Shown one piece after another: positions 18,342 to 27,443 of a DNA stretch of 64,000 nt. The notes under the pieces were generated by a model, which saw only the letters and a program-made list of their open reading frames with translations, was not told the DNA's origin and made no database searches. The stretch is from Clostridium sp. BNL1100. Lineage in GTDB: Bacteria; Bacillota; Clostridia; Acetivibrionales; DSM-1351. The stretch covers positions 3,353,001 to 3,417,000 of the forward strand of contig NC_016791.1 in assembly GCF_000244875.1 (NCBI RefSeq). Reading direction: 5' to 3'. The translations under genes were made by a program, and so were the position numbers. Each line of letters begins with the position of its first letter. The stretch's first letter is position 1.

Positions 18342-19243
18342 CAGGCCTCCTCTTTTCCGTTTATGACTCTAAGTGTTACCAAGGAAATAACGGTAATTAT
18401 TATAAACATTCCGGACGCTACCGTAGCACCGTATCCCATTTTACCTATGGTAAATGCATTCTTATACATGTACGTCGCCATGAGCTCTGTGGCACCGTCA
18501 GGACCGCCTTGTGTCATAACATAAATCAAATCGAAATATTTGAGAGAACCTACAAGTGACAGGACAGCTGCACTTTTAATAGTTCCCTTCATAGATGGTA
18601 AAGCAACCCTCCAAAAATATTGGCCGTAGGATGCACCATCAATAATTGATGCTTCATATATTTCAACCGGCAACGAACTTAAAGCCGCCAGAAAGTAAAC
18701 CATGTAAAAAGGTATAAACTGCCAACATATAACTGCTATTACACCAAAAATAGCTCTATGCGGGTCTCCCAGCACATCAACCATTCCCTGTCCGCCTAAC
18801 ATAGTGTCAACTGCACTGATTAGACCGAACTGTGGGTCATATGTATACTTGAATAAGAATCCAACTGCTACTGATGACATTAGCATTGGAAGAAAATATA
18901 TCATTTTAAGGAAATTGAGTTTCTTTCCTCCCGTGTCGAGAAGAAAAGCAATAGCCATTGCTATAGGGAGCTGGATTGCAATGGACAAAACCACAATAAT
19001 CATATTATTCAAAAAAGCTTTGAAAAAGATTTTATCTCCCAATAGTGTCTTCCAGTTTTCCAGGCCCAAGAAAGCTTTTCCGGAAGTAATGCCGTTCCAT
19101 TCATGCAGACTCAGCCAAAATGAATCTATTATAGGATATATAATAAAAATAAGAATAAAAAAGAATACGGGCAGAAGAAATACTGTTGTGGCTGTGAACG
19201 TACTCCTTTTTCTGTATTCTGATAATGAGCGGGTAGCTTGCAT
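18341..19243 (-). CDS. Carbohydrate ABC transporter permease (MalF/UgpA type)
   Basis: This 300-residue permease has six membrane segments and an EAA loop (EIYEASIIDGASYGQYFWRV). It pairs with the MalG-type protein encoded next to form the membrane channel of a CUT1 sugar importer. GGAAGGGGAAG precedes the ATG. It begins about 160 bases after the binding-protein gene, and a hairpin lies in that gap, so its expression is probably lower than that of the binding protein. The substrate is inferred only from the neighbouring binding protein and glycosidase. Confidence 0.92.
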   Translation of the reverse strand: MQATRSLSEYRKRSTFTATTVFLLPVFFFILIFIIYPIIDSFWLSLHEWNGITSGKAFLGLENWKTLLGDKIFFKAFLNNMIIVVLSIAIQLPIAMAIAFLLDTGGKKLNFLKMIYFLPMLMSSVAVGFLFKYTYDPQFGLISAVDTMLGGQGMVDVLGDPHRAIFGVIAVICWQFIPFYMVYFLAALSSLPVEIYEASIIDGASYGQYFWRVALPSMKGTIKSAAVLSLVGSLKYFDLIYVMTQGGPDGATELMATYMYKNAFTIGKMGYGATVASGMFIIITVISLVTLRVINGKEEA

Positions 19244-19333
19244 TATATCTTCCCCTTCCTGAATTGCATTGATTTTAGAGAAATAAGGATTATATATCTT
19301 TTTTTCTTACGTTAAGTTTATTCTGTATAAATT

Positions 19334-19365
19334 GATTGGGTACCTGTAATATAAAGTACCCAATC
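19334..19365 (-). terminator. Intercistronic hairpin between binding protein and permease genes
   Basis: GATTGGGTAC pairs perfectly with GTACCCAATC around a 12-base loop. The T-tract after it is weak, so it is more likely a partial terminator or an mRNA 3' stabiliser that raises binding-protein mRNA relative to permease mRNA. Confidence 0.5.
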
Positions 19366-19403
19366 ATCTTATACTCTGAATTTACTTTACGTCACTCTAA
19401 TAC

Positions 19404-20762
19404 TTATTTTTTAGCTGCTAACTCCTTAGCCTTTGCTTCCATTTCCTTATCAACCTGGTCAGGAGTCTTTGATAATCCAAATAAAGCCTGTGTTGTACTC
19501 TTGTGAAGATCGCTCAATTCAGGTGAGAGGTATTGGTCATACCACAACTGAACAGAAGGAGCCTTTTGAACTGCATCCAAAACGTTCTGGAGAAGAGGAT
19601 CGCTAACCTTTACACCCTTCACTGGAGGAACTCTGCCTGCTTCGATACGTTTTGTAATTGCTGTATCATCTATCATGTACTGGATAGCCTTGAATGCGCC
19701 TTCAGGATCTTTACAGCTCTTTGCAATATGATAGAAGTTATCTCCAACAGTACCAACAACTGCATCCGGTTCACCCTTACCGCCTTCAGCAGCTGGGAAT
19801 GCGAATGAGCCTACTTTTTTCATAAAGTCTTTGTTTTCGCCTGCAGCTGTTGAAAGGAACCATGAACCCATAAGAGTCATAGCTGCTTTTTCAGTGTACA
19901 GAAGTGTACGGGATTGTCCTGAATCTTCATCAAGACCGTTGAATCCCTTGTTAAAGTAATCCTTTTTTACCCAATTTTGTAAAACAGTTCCTGCCTGTTT
20001 AAATGATTCATCTTCAAATGATCCGGTACGTGCGGCTGCATTTTTGAATGCATCTGCTCCACCAATACGGTTAGCAAGGTACATATAGTACATTGAACCT
20101 GTCCATTGGGTCTTGTTTGCCAGTGAGAATGGGATTATGCCGTTCTTCTTCAAAGTATCACATACAGTTTCAAGTTCTTTTATAGTTTTTGGAACCTGAA
20201 GGTTGTATTTAGCAAATAAGTCTTTGTTGTAGAAGAACATTGCAACTGATGTGTTTTCTACAGGAACACCCCATATCTTATCTTTGTATGTAGCCTGATT
20301 AATACCTGCATCCATGAAACGATCCTTATAATTGTCTTTATCCATGAAAGGTGTTAAATCTACAATCTTGTCTGCATCAACATATTCATTCATTGGGCCG
20401 CCGGTCCAGCTGAAGAATATATCAGGTGCAGTATTTGAACTTAATGCAATTTTCAGTTTTGTTTTGTATGCATCATTCTGCATAGCCTGAACATCTACTG
20501 AATACTTTGGATTGTCTTTAGTGAACCTGTCAATATCCGCCTTAATGTTGGATGTCATAGGCTCGGTTGTCTGAATATGCCACAAAGTCAGTTTTACAGG
20601 ATCGCCTGATGCTGCAGTACTTGTTGTAGCGGCTGATGAAGAACTTGCTGCCGACGAAGAGGATGATGATTCGGATTGGTTCCCTGAACCACAAGCCGCA
20701 ATTGATACTGTCATAGCTAGTGCTAAAGCGGCAGAAAGGGTTTTTCCAATTACTTTTTTCAT
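19404..20762 (-). CDS. Sugar ABC transporter substrate-binding lipoprotein
   Basis: This 452-residue family 1 solute-binding protein has a lipoprotein signal with lipobox SIAAC, followed by a Ser/Ala/Thr-rich linker of about 30 residues. It should capture an oligosaccharide outside the cell and deliver it to the two permeases encoded downstream. The ATG at 20762 is chosen because AAAGGAGG lies 6 bases upstream; a longer frame from 20801 lacks this. It is the first gene of the uptake operon and is paralogous to the protein at 16108-17406. Confidence 0.92.
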   Translation of the reverse strand: MKKVIGKTLSAALALAMTVSIAACGSGNQSESSSSSSAASSSSAATTSTAASGDPVKLTLWHIQTTEPMTSNIKADIDRFTKDNPKYSVDVQAMQNDAYKTKLKIALSSNTAPDIFFSWTGGPMNEYVDADKIVDLTPFMDKDNYKDRFMDAGINQATYKDKIWGVPVENTSVAMFFYNKDLFAKYNLQVPKTIKELETVCDTLKKNGIIPFSLANKTQWTGSMYYMYLANRIGGADAFKNAAARTGSFEDESFKQAGTVLQNWVKKDYFNKGFNGLDEDSGQSRTLLYTEKAAMTLMGSWFLSTAAGENKDFMKKVGSFAFPAAEGGKGEPDAVVGTVGDNFYHIAKSCKDPEGAFKAIQYMIDDTAITKRIEAGRVPPVKGVKVSDPLLQNVLDAVQKAPSVQLWYDQYLSPELSDLHKSTTQALFGLSKTPDQVDKEMEAKAKELAAKK

Positions 20763-20932
20763 ATTTTTGCCTCCTTTATTAATATGTTCTAATTCTAACA
20801 CGATAAAGGAGGTATTTTAATTTAGAAAACTTACTTCTTCATATAAAATTGTGACATTTATATAATTTTGTTACTATAACTTAGCAGTATTGCATAATAC
20901 AATAATTAGTGCCCATACAAGGGTGATATTCA

Positions 20933-22375
20933 TCAAAACTGAAAATAAATAAAGGAACTGGTATTAAAAACTCCAAATATAATAATGAAGATTAATGCCG
21001 AATAGTAAATAATCCACCTATATACAACATGTTGCGTATTTAGCTCATTGATTATTTTTTTATTTCTTTGAAATAACTGCACTGCCAATAATAAAACAAT
21101 TACTCCAAAGCATAATGATAGTTGGTATCTGGAAACGCCTGCTCTTCCTATATCAATTTTCAGGCTGAAATCCATAAAAATTCGCTTAATAATTGTGACG
21201 GCCTCTGTAAACGAACTCGCTCTAAAGAATATCCATGAAAAGCATATCAAATTAAATGTACAAAATACTTTAACCATTTTGTTTACATTAGGGAACTTAT
21301 CAATGCCTGTCCATTTAGTAATTTTGCCTCTTATGTTTTTACTAATTATTGCAAAGACTAAGTAGAAGCCGTTCAATCCGCCCCAAATAACATACGTCCA
21401 ATTGGCTCCATGCCAAAGTCCGCTAAGGAGAAAAACTATCATAGTATTATGAAACCATTTCCATTTAGCACATCTGTTTCCACCTAAAGGAATATATACA
21501 TAATCAGTAAACCAACTTGAAAGTGATATATGCCATCTCCTCCAAAATTCAGATATTGTCTTTGAGAAATAGGGTCTTTTAAAATTCTGCATCAATTCAA
21601 TTCCCATTACTCTTGAAGCTCCACGTGCAATATCTGTATATCCTGAGAAGTCACAGAATATTTGAAAAGCAAAGAAATAGGTTGCAATTACTAAGGAAAA
21701 ACCGTTTACTGAAGTTGGATTTCCATAAACACTATTTACTACCAGCGCCAGATTATCTGCTATTACTATTTTCTTGAAGAACCCCCATGCCGTAAGCTTT
21801 AAACCATCTGAAACTCTCTGGGCATCAAAACTATGCTCTTTATGAAATTGCCACAGCATATTTTGAGGTCTTTCAATTGGCCCGGCAACTAGCTGTGGGT
21901 AGTACATAACATATAAAGCATAAATTCCAAAATGCTTCTCCGGCTCTTGTTTTCCCCTATATACCTCAATTATGTAGCTCATGCTCTGGAATGTGTGGAA
22001 TGAAAGGCCTATGGGTAATATAATTGAAAGACTACTTATTGGATAATTCCAGTTTAATAAGTCAGACAAATGCTTTATATTTTCATTGAAGAAGTTAAAA
22101 TATTTAAAGACAAATAACATTCCTATGTTTGTAATTAAGCTTACAATAAGAAATATTCTCTTACTTTTACCTTGCATCCGAGAAATAATTATCCCCGCAA
22201 AGTAATCAACAACAATAGTAATTCCAAGTATTAATATGTATCTAGGAACAAATGCCATATAAAAGATACAGCTACTAATTAAAAGCAAAAACCAACGAAT
22301 TTTGTGTGGTAATAAAAAGTACAACAATGTTACTACAGGAAAGAATATTAAAAACTCGATTGAATTAAACAGCAT
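20933..22375 (-). CDS. MBOAT-family O-acyltransferase (AlgI/DltB-like)
   Basis: This 480-residue multi-spanning membrane protein has the MBOAT hallmark histidine in LSGLWHGANW and the arginine-rich region before it (FWRRWHISLSSWF). AlgI/DltB-type proteins move acyl groups, usually acetyl, across the membrane onto extracellular polysaccharide or teichoic acid. AAGGAGA precedes the ATG, and the gene starts 2 bases after the SGNH-like partner gene. That pairing is typical of exopolysaccharide O-acetylation systems. No polysaccharide synthesis genes are near, so the acceptor is unknown. Confidence 0.9.
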   Translation of the reverse strand: MLFNSIEFLIFFPVVTLLYFLLPHKIRWFLLLISSCIFYMAFVPRYILILGITIVVDYFAGIIISRMQGKSKRIFLIVSLITNIGMLFVFKYFNFFNENIKHLSDLLNWNYPISSLSIILPIGLSFHTFQSMSYIIEVYRGKQEPEKHFGIYALYVMYYPQLVAGPIERPQNMLWQFHKEHSFDAQRVSDGLKLTAWGFFKKIVIADNLALVVNSVYGNPTSVNGFSLVIATYFFAFQIFCDFSGYTDIARGASRVMGIELMQNFKRPYFSKTISEFWRRWHISLSSWFTDYVYIPLGGNRCAKWKWFHNTMIVFLLSGLWHGANWTYVIWGGLNGFYLVFAIISKNIRGKITKWTGIDKFPNVNKMVKVFCTFNLICFSWIFFRASSFTEAVTIIKRIFMDFSLKIDIGRAGVSRYQLSLCFGVIVLLLAVQLFQRNKKIINELNTQHVVYRWIIYYSALIFIIIFGVFNTSSFIYFQF

Positions 22376-22377
22376 TT

Positions 22378-23430
22378 CTATATCTCCTTGTCAATTTTAT
22401 TCCATAAATCTTGTGCAATAAAAGAATATCCATCCGGCAGTAAATGTACATAATCGGAAAAAAGTTTATAGTCAACTTTATTATTGTAATTTAAAAATTT
22501 TACATTCTTATCGTTAAAAAGCTTTTCTATAGCATCGATATTATCCTTATAGCCCTGTTTTGACGTCTCATTTTCAAGTAATTTGTTATTCGCTGCATTT
22601 AATACAAATATTATTTTTTTATCCTTTTGCAACTCAATAATCTTGTTTATAAAATAAATTTGAACACTGTTTTCGGTCAGATTAAACTTCTTATCAGAAA
22701 AATACCATTTATTTTCGGGCTTTGTCATAGCATTTTTTAAATCTGCTTTTGAACTCCATACACTTAAAGCCGGTTTTGATTCTCTTAGCAAGTTATTTGT
22801 TATTGATTTTATCTTATTTGTTACAAACCCACTATTTCCAATAATCCCGATATTTCTATTGGCAAAATGATATATCTCTGCTTTAATGTTTTTCCAAAGC
22901 GAATCTTCTTTTATTGCACCTGATTCAACCATTTTTTTATAGCTATTATTGTCCAACTCCTTTAAATAATGGTTAAACCAGTATGTTGGGGTCTTTGCAT
23001 TTATCTCCCAATAAGAAAAATTTAAAATAACGTTATTTATTGAAATACCATATCTTTTCAACAAAAGCAAAACTGTATAAAAATCTCCGAACATAGTTGA
23101 CGGCAATGCTAAATTAAAAAACCTGATATCTTTTCCTTCTTTTTTTGAAATAACATTTAAGTAACTGCTAATTGTTTTGTCTGGTGGACATGGCGTTCCA
23201 TACCCTACCGAATCTCCAATAAATATATAGTAATTATTAATTTTTTCTCTTGAAATAGTTTGTTTAATGGATTTAACAGCCAACTCTATAGAATAAACAT
23301 TATCCTTGAACACATCATAATTAATTCTTTGATTATAAACATATCTTGCGGGGAAAGCATATACAAAAATAATCTCTGTGGATATAAGAAAAATTATTAA
23401 AAATATAATTGTTTTTCGTAGAATTTTCAT
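22378..23430 (-). CDS. Membrane-anchored SGNH-like protein, partner of the MBOAT acyltransferase
   Basis: This 350-residue protein has one N-terminal membrane anchor (about residues 5-25) and an extracytoplasmic domain with the SGNH-type nucleophile motif IGDSVGYG and a late D/H pair in DYVHLLPDG. This resembles the AlgJ/AlgX/DltD class of proteins that finish acyl transfer to a polymer outside the membrane. The ATG at 23430 follows AAAGGA at proper spacing; an upstream ATG at 23469 lacks a site. It forms a two-gene operon with the MBOAT gene. Confidence 0.78.
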   Translation of the reverse strand: MKILRKTIIFLIIFLISTEIIFVYAFPARYVYNQRINYDVFKDNVYSIELAVKSIKQTISREKINNYYIFIGDSVGYGTPCPPDKTISSYLNVISKKEGKDIRFFNLALPSTMFGDFYTVLLLLKRYGISINNVILNFSYWEINAKTPTYWFNHYLKELDNNSYKKMVESGAIKEDSLWKNIKAEIYHFANRNIGIIGNSGFVTNKIKSITNNLLRESKPALSVWSSKADLKNAMTKPENKWYFSDKKFNLTENSVQIYFINKIIELQKDKKIIFVLNAANNKLLENETSKQGYKDNIDAIEKLFNDKNVKFLNYNNKVDYKLFSDYVHLLPDGYSFIAQDLWNKIDKEI

Positions 23431-23535
23431 ATTTAATCCTTTGTTTGAATTATTTACTACATCTTCCACATAATACTATATCCCTATTTTATTTTCAATA
23501 TAGAGTTAGATACATATACAACAATTTATAAAAAA

Positions 23536-23588
23536 ATGCGGAAAGTGTATTCCAGGTTTATATTTAACCCGAAATACACTTTCCGCAT
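23536..23588 (-). terminator. Strong rho-independent terminator after the nspC-like gene
   Basis: A perfect 16-base stem (ATGCGGAAAGTGTATT with its complement) has an inner GGGTT/AACC pairing and is followed on the minus strand by seven T residues. It ends the spermidine gene transcript. Confidence 0.88.
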
Positions 23589-23611
23589 CACCAGAAATAC
23601 CGTCTATCAAT

Positions 23612-24760
23612 TTACGACAATCTTCCTTCAAAATCCTCATACGCAAACTGCTTTATTATCCTTATTCCTTCCTTTTCGCTGTAGAGTGCAATAGCGGGAA
23701 GGTTTACACCGTTGAAGGTATTGTTCTTAACCATTGTATAATGTGCCATATCACAGAAAACAAGTCTGTCGCCGGGCTTCAGGCTTTGTTTAAAGGAGTA
23801 GTCTCCGATAATGTCTCCAGCCAGACAGGTATGTCCTCCAAGCCTGTAGGTTACCGGATTTTCATCCGGCTTTCCGGCACCGATTATGTTGGGCCTGTAG
23901 GGCATTTCCAGTACATCAGGCATATGGCAGGCTGCCGAAGTATCCAATATTGCAATATTCATTCCGTTTTCTACTGTGTCAAGTACCTTTGCTACAAGAT
24001 AGCCGGTATTTAATGCGACTGCCTCTCCGGGTTCCAGATATACGTCAATTCCGTATTTATCCTGAAAGTAATTAATTGAACGTACAAGTGCTTCTATGTC
24101 ATAATCAGGTCTGGTTATATGATGGCCTCCGCCGAAATTCAACCATTTCATATCCTTGATATAACTTCCGAATTTTTCATCAACCACTTTAATTGTTCTC
24201 TCAAGTGTATCTGAATTCTGCTCGCACATTGTATGGAAATGGAGCCCTTCAATACCTTCCAGTTCCTCAGGCTTGAAGCTGGGAAGGGTTACTCCCAATC
24301 TTGAGAATTTATAGCAAGGGTCATATATGGGATGCTCCAATTCAGAATACTCAGGGTTTATACGAATTCCACAGCCTATTTTTTTAGTTGATGCTTTAAC
24401 CTTGTCCTTATATTTGTTCCATTGGTGAAAAGAATTAAATACTATATGGTCACAGTATTTCATTATTTCATCAAACTCTTCTTCTATATACGCAGGGGCA
24501 TAAATATGAACCTCTTTACCCATTTTCTCGTAACCCAGTCTTGCCTCAAACAAAGAGCTTGAAGTAACTCCAGCCAGGTATTTACCAATAAGAGGATATA
24601 CAGAATGCATGGAAAAGCCCTTTTGTGCCAGAAGTATTTTGCAGCCTGTACGCTTTTGAACTGAATCCAGAATTTCAAGATTTTTTACTAGAAGACGCTC
24701 ATCAACTATGTAGCATGGCGTCGGCAAGCTTTTTATATCAATATCTAAATTATTAATCAA
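23612..24760 (-). CDS. nspC: Carboxynorspermidine/carboxyspermidine decarboxylase
   Basis: This 382-residue fold-III PLP decarboxylase has the PLP-binding lysine K47 in LLAQKGFS and a glycine-rich phosphate motif GGGHH near residue 205, followed by EPGEA. It removes CO2 from carboxyspermidine to give spermidine (or from carboxynorspermidine to give norspermidine). The family is close to ornithine/diaminopimelate decarboxylases, but the match of length and the synthase gene just upstream fix the assignment. A TTG start follows GGAGG at a rather long spacing. Its product step is in the cytoplasm. Confidence 0.9.
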   Translation of the reverse strand: MINNLDIDIKSLPTPCYIVDERLLVKNLEILDSVQKRTGCKILLAQKGFSMHSVYPLIGKYLAGVTSSSLFEARLGYEKMGKEVHIYAPAYIEEEFDEIMKYCDHIVFNSFHQWNKYKDKVKASTKKIGCGIRINPEYSELEHPIYDPCYKFSRLGVTLPSFKPEELEGIEGLHFHTMCEQNSDTLERTIKVVDEKFGSYIKDMKWLNFGGGHHITRPDYDIEALVRSINYFQDKYGIDVYLEPGEAVALNTGYLVAKVLDTVENGMNIAILDTSAACHMPDVLEMPYRPNIIGAGKPDENPVTYRLGGHTCLAGDIIGDYSFKQSLKPGDRLVFCDMAHYTMVKNNTFNGVNLPAIALYSEKEGIRIIKQFAYEDFEGRLS

Positions 24761-24806
24761 TTTTTATTAGCCTCCATGAGCCGAATTTTTTAATTGAAAG
24801 TTAAAT

Positions 24807-24858
24807 CAGCCGCCACCAGCCTAACTATTTCTGTAGTTTTGGCATTTGGCAGCGGCTG
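24807..24858 (-). repeat. Hairpin in the gap between the two spermidine genes
   Basis: CAGCCGCCA and TGGCAGCGGCTG form an imperfect GC-rich stem in the 113-base gap. It may attenuate the downstream decarboxylase gene or stabilise mRNA; the T-tract is poor, so it is not called a full terminator. Confidence 0.4.
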
Positions 24859-24873
24859 CTTAATGTACCCTTA

Positions 24874-26073
24874 CTAGTCGATAAGCTCTGGTGCAAAGCT
24901 TTCTTTCCAAGGAAGTCCGCATCTGTTCAGTTCTTCCATAAACGGATCAGGATCAAATTCTTCTATATTGAAAACACCCGGTCCTTTCCAAATTCCCTTG
25001 AGTATCATCATTGCACCTATCATTGCAGGAACTCCTGTTGTATAGGAAATTGCCTGTGAACCTACTTCCGCATAACATTCTTCATGTACACATACGTTAT
25101 ACACATAATACGTTCTTGGCTTTCCATCCTTTATACCTTGTATAATACAGCCAATATTTGTTTTTCCCTTAGTCCTTGGCCCAAGTGAAGCAGGATCAGG
25201 AAGTACAGCCTTTAGGAACTGTAGAGGAATAATCTTCTGGCCTTCGAAATCAACCGGTTCAATAGATGTCATACCTACGTTTTCAAGCACCCTCAAGTGT
25301 GTAAGGTATTTCTCCGAAAAAGTCATCCAGAAACGAATTCTTTTTACACCTTTTATATTCAGTGCCAAAGATTCAATTTCTTCGTGGTGCAGTAAATAAA
25401 CATCCTTTGGTCCTATTTCAGGAAGATTGTAAACCCTTTTTAATTCAAGGGGTTCTGTTTCAACCCAGTCTCCATTTTCCCAGTAGCTTCCTTTTGCAGT
25501 TATTTCACGTATATTTATCTCAGGATTAAAGTTAGTAGCAAATGGGTATCCATGATCTCCTGCATTTGCATCAACTATATCTATATAATGTATCTCATCA
25601 AAATAATGTTTCTGGGCATATGCGCAGAAAACACTTGTCACACCCGGGTCAAATCCGCTTCCCAAAAGTGCTGTTATTCCTGCCTTTTCAAATTTATCTC
25701 TGTATGCCCACTGCCATTTATATTCAAACTTTGGTATCTCAGGCGGCTCATAATTTGCAGTATCAAGGTAATGTACACCTGTCGCAAGGCATGCATCCAT
25801 AATAGTCAAATCCTGATACGGAAGTGCTACATTTATAACAATGTCCGGCCTGAATTTATTGATAAGGTCGATTAGCATATCAGTATTATCAGCATCCACC
25901 TGTGCTGTTAGAATTTTAGTTTTGCTTCCTGTCAATTTATTTTTTATAGCCTCACACTTTTCCAGTGTTCTGCTGGCTATACATATTTCTTCAAATACAT
26001 CGGGGTTCTGACAGCATTTATGGATAACAACACTTGCTACACCGCCCGCACCAATTATCAAAGCCTTTCCCAT
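24874..26073 (-). CDS. Carboxynorspermidine/carboxyspermidine synthase (saccharopine dehydrogenase family)
   Basis: This 399-residue protein has an N-terminal Rossmann motif (LIIGAGGVASVV, residues 4-15) and the saccharopine-dehydrogenase-like substrate domain. It joins putrescine with aspartate semialdehyde, using NADPH, to form carboxyspermidine. The next gene encodes the matching decarboxylase, so together they make spermidine without S-adenosylmethionine decarboxylase. The family also holds saccharopine dehydrogenases, but the neighbour favours the polyamine role. AGGAGGT precedes the ATG. Confidence 0.88.
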   Translation of the reverse strand: MGKALIIGAGGVASVVIHKCCQNPDVFEEICIASRTLEKCEAIKNKLTGSKTKILTAQVDADNTDMLIDLINKFRPDIVINVALPYQDLTIMDACLATGVHYLDTANYEPPEIPKFEYKWQWAYRDKFEKAGITALLGSGFDPGVTSVFCAYAQKHYFDEIHYIDIVDANAGDHGYPFATNFNPEINIREITAKGSYWENGDWVETEPLELKRVYNLPEIGPKDVYLLHHEEIESLALNIKGVKRIRFWMTFSEKYLTHLRVLENVGMTSIEPVDFEGQKIIPLQFLKAVLPDPASLGPRTKGKTNIGCIIQGIKDGKPRTYYVYNVCVHEECYAEVGSQAISYTTGVPAMIGAMMILKGIWKGPGVFNIEEFDPDPFMEELNRCGLPWKESFAPELID

Positions 26074-26244
26074 ATCATCAATACCTCCTGATTTACATAT
26101 CTTAATTACTTCACGGTGATTATACAGAAAATAATATCAAAAATCAATATAATTTATCTATATATGAATATATTATGTGATTATCATTAATTTTCTATCC
26201 GTTTACGACTATACTTAACAGTTTCTTACATACTTATAATTAAT

Positions 26245-26296
26245 AAAACGGAACCTGTAGATAGAAAAGGTCCTATTCATACAAGTTCCGTTTTTT
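26245..26296. terminator. Bidirectional terminator-like hairpin
   Basis: AAAACGGAAC pairs with GTTCCGTTTT across a 30-base loop, with T-runs on both strands. It follows the Spo0E-like gene on the minus strand. Confidence 0.55.
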
Positions 26297-26315
26297 AAAC
26301 ATATTTATTCTTATT

Positions 26316-26510
26316 TCAAGCAACTTCATTACTCTCTGTATTATGTTCGGGCTTTGCTCGTTTCATATATTCTACTATTAATTCATCGAGTTTTTGGCTC
26401 AAATCTAAAACTTCCAGACTCATGCCTCCATTTTCCAGGCAATCTTCCAGCTCTAGGTTAAGTCTTTCTCTTAATGTCTCCATTTCGTTATATAATTGTT
26501 GTATATCCAA
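26316..26510 (-). CDS. Spo0E-like aspartyl-phosphate phosphatase
   Basis: This 64-residue helical protein has the Spo0E signature SQKLDELI at residues 38-45. Members dephosphorylate Spo0A~P and so delay entry into sporulation. The length and the two-helix pattern fit the family. A TTG start is preceded by GGGGGAG. It lies 57 bases downstream of the gene for a repeat-containing surface protein and may be co-transcribed with it. Its presence supports an endospore-forming host. Confidence 0.85.
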   Translation of the reverse strand: MDIQQLYNEMETLRERLNLELEDCLENGGMSLEVLDLSQKLDELIVEYMKRAKPEHNTESNEVA

Positions 26511-26567
26511 TTAATGTTTCTCCCCCTTGACATAACAGAGAATACTCCGTATTTGATACGGCTGTTT

Positions 26568-27350
26568 TTACTGTGCTGCCTGTCCTGGTGCTGTTGTTGG
26601 CTCTGTCGGTGTTGTTGTTGGTTGTGCTGGTGTTGTTGTTGGCTCTGTTGGCGTTGTTGTTGGTTGTGCCGGCGTTGTTGTCGGCTCTGCCGGTGTTGTT
26701 GTCGGTTCTGCCGGTACAGTCGGAGTCGGGTTTTCAATCTCAACTACCTGTGAATCACTATCCCATTTTACCAATAATCCCATCTTCTCAACAATAAATT
26801 TTATTGGCACAACGGTTCTTCCGTTTATTGAACATGCAGGTACATCAATCGTTGACTCAACGCCATTTACATATATTTTATTATTATCTAATTGAAGAAC
26901 TATTTCAGTACTATCTTTTGTAATGACAACCTTTCTTTCCGCAGAAATCCATTTAACCTCAGCTCCGAAAGCTTCTGACAATGCCTTTACCGGAATTAGT
27001 GTTCTACCGGATTTTATAACCGGAGGTGTATCAAATTTTACTTTGGCACCCTTAACAATTATGTTTTCTACCGGCAATACTGCGACATTTTTATTATTCT
27101 TTTTGATTTTATCCCCTGCAAGTTTCAGTTTTGCAAGCTCATCCTCTGAATAAGTAGCTCTGATAGCTGCCTTTTCTGCTTCTCTTTCCTGCTTTTTAAT
27201 GCTGTTGGCATTTTTACCTGGTTTTTCGCTTTTAGCTGTCACATGCGTTGTGGGTGTATTACTGCTGTTTGCCAGCACACCCGGCATTACCAAAGATGTC
27301 ATAAGAATTGTAAATGCCAATGACCCAATCAATACTTTTTGAAATTTCAT
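26568..27350 (-). CDS. Secreted protein with copper-amine-oxidase-N-like domain and C-terminal Thr/Pro repeats
   Basis: This 260-residue protein has a signal peptide (about residues 1-27), a charged helical region, and a domain at about residues 95-215 with paired strand motifs (GRTLIPVKALSEAFGAEVKW, then GRTVVPIKFIVEKMG). That pattern is the copper amine oxidase N-terminal-like domain common on clostridial surface proteins, and it needs no copper. The last 50 residues repeat a seven-residue P-A/T-E/Q-P-T-T-T unit about six times. The ATG at 27350 follows a G-rich ribosome site. The role, probably cell-wall associated, is unknown. Confidence 0.82.
   Translation of the reverse strand: MKFQKVLIGSLAFTILMTSLVMPGVLANSSNTPTTHVTAKSEKPGKNANSIKKQEREAEKAAIRATYSEDELAKLKLAGDKIKKNNKNVAVLPVENIIVKGAKVKFDTPPVIKSGRTLIPVKALSEAFGAEVKWISAERKVVITKDSTEIVLQLDNNKIYVNGVESTIDVPACSINGRTVVPIKFIVEKMGLLVKWDSDSQVVEIENPTPTVPAEPTTTPAEPTTTPAQPTTTPTEPTTTPAQPTTTPTEPTTAPGQAAQ
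26571..26715 (-). repeat. 21-bp tandem coding repeat (Thr/Pro-rich)
   Basis: About six copies of a 21-base unit encode the PAEPTTT/PAQPTTT/PTEPTTT heptads at the end of the secreted protein. Such repeats can change copy number by slippage without shifting frame. Confidence 0.8.
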
Positions 27351-27443
27351 ACAAATTCCCCCCTGATAAATATAATTTGCAGACAATTTTTTGCTGCAAT
27401 ATATTCATTCGTCAAAGTTTGTTTTTTTGGGGGGGGAGCATTT

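Noticed and set aside
9468-20762. Identity with the cua cellodextrin locus
   Set aside because: The gene order of sensor and uptake parts is alike, but cellobiose phosphorylase is absent and a GH3 gene is present, so only similarity is claimed.
26571-26715. Possible CRISPR-like repeats
   Set aside because: The units are contiguous 21-bp coding repeats with no spacers.
26496-26797. Cys/Leu-rich plus-strand frames opposite the Thr/Pro repeats
   Set aside because: They are antisense reads of the 21-bp coding repeat, with no ribosome site.
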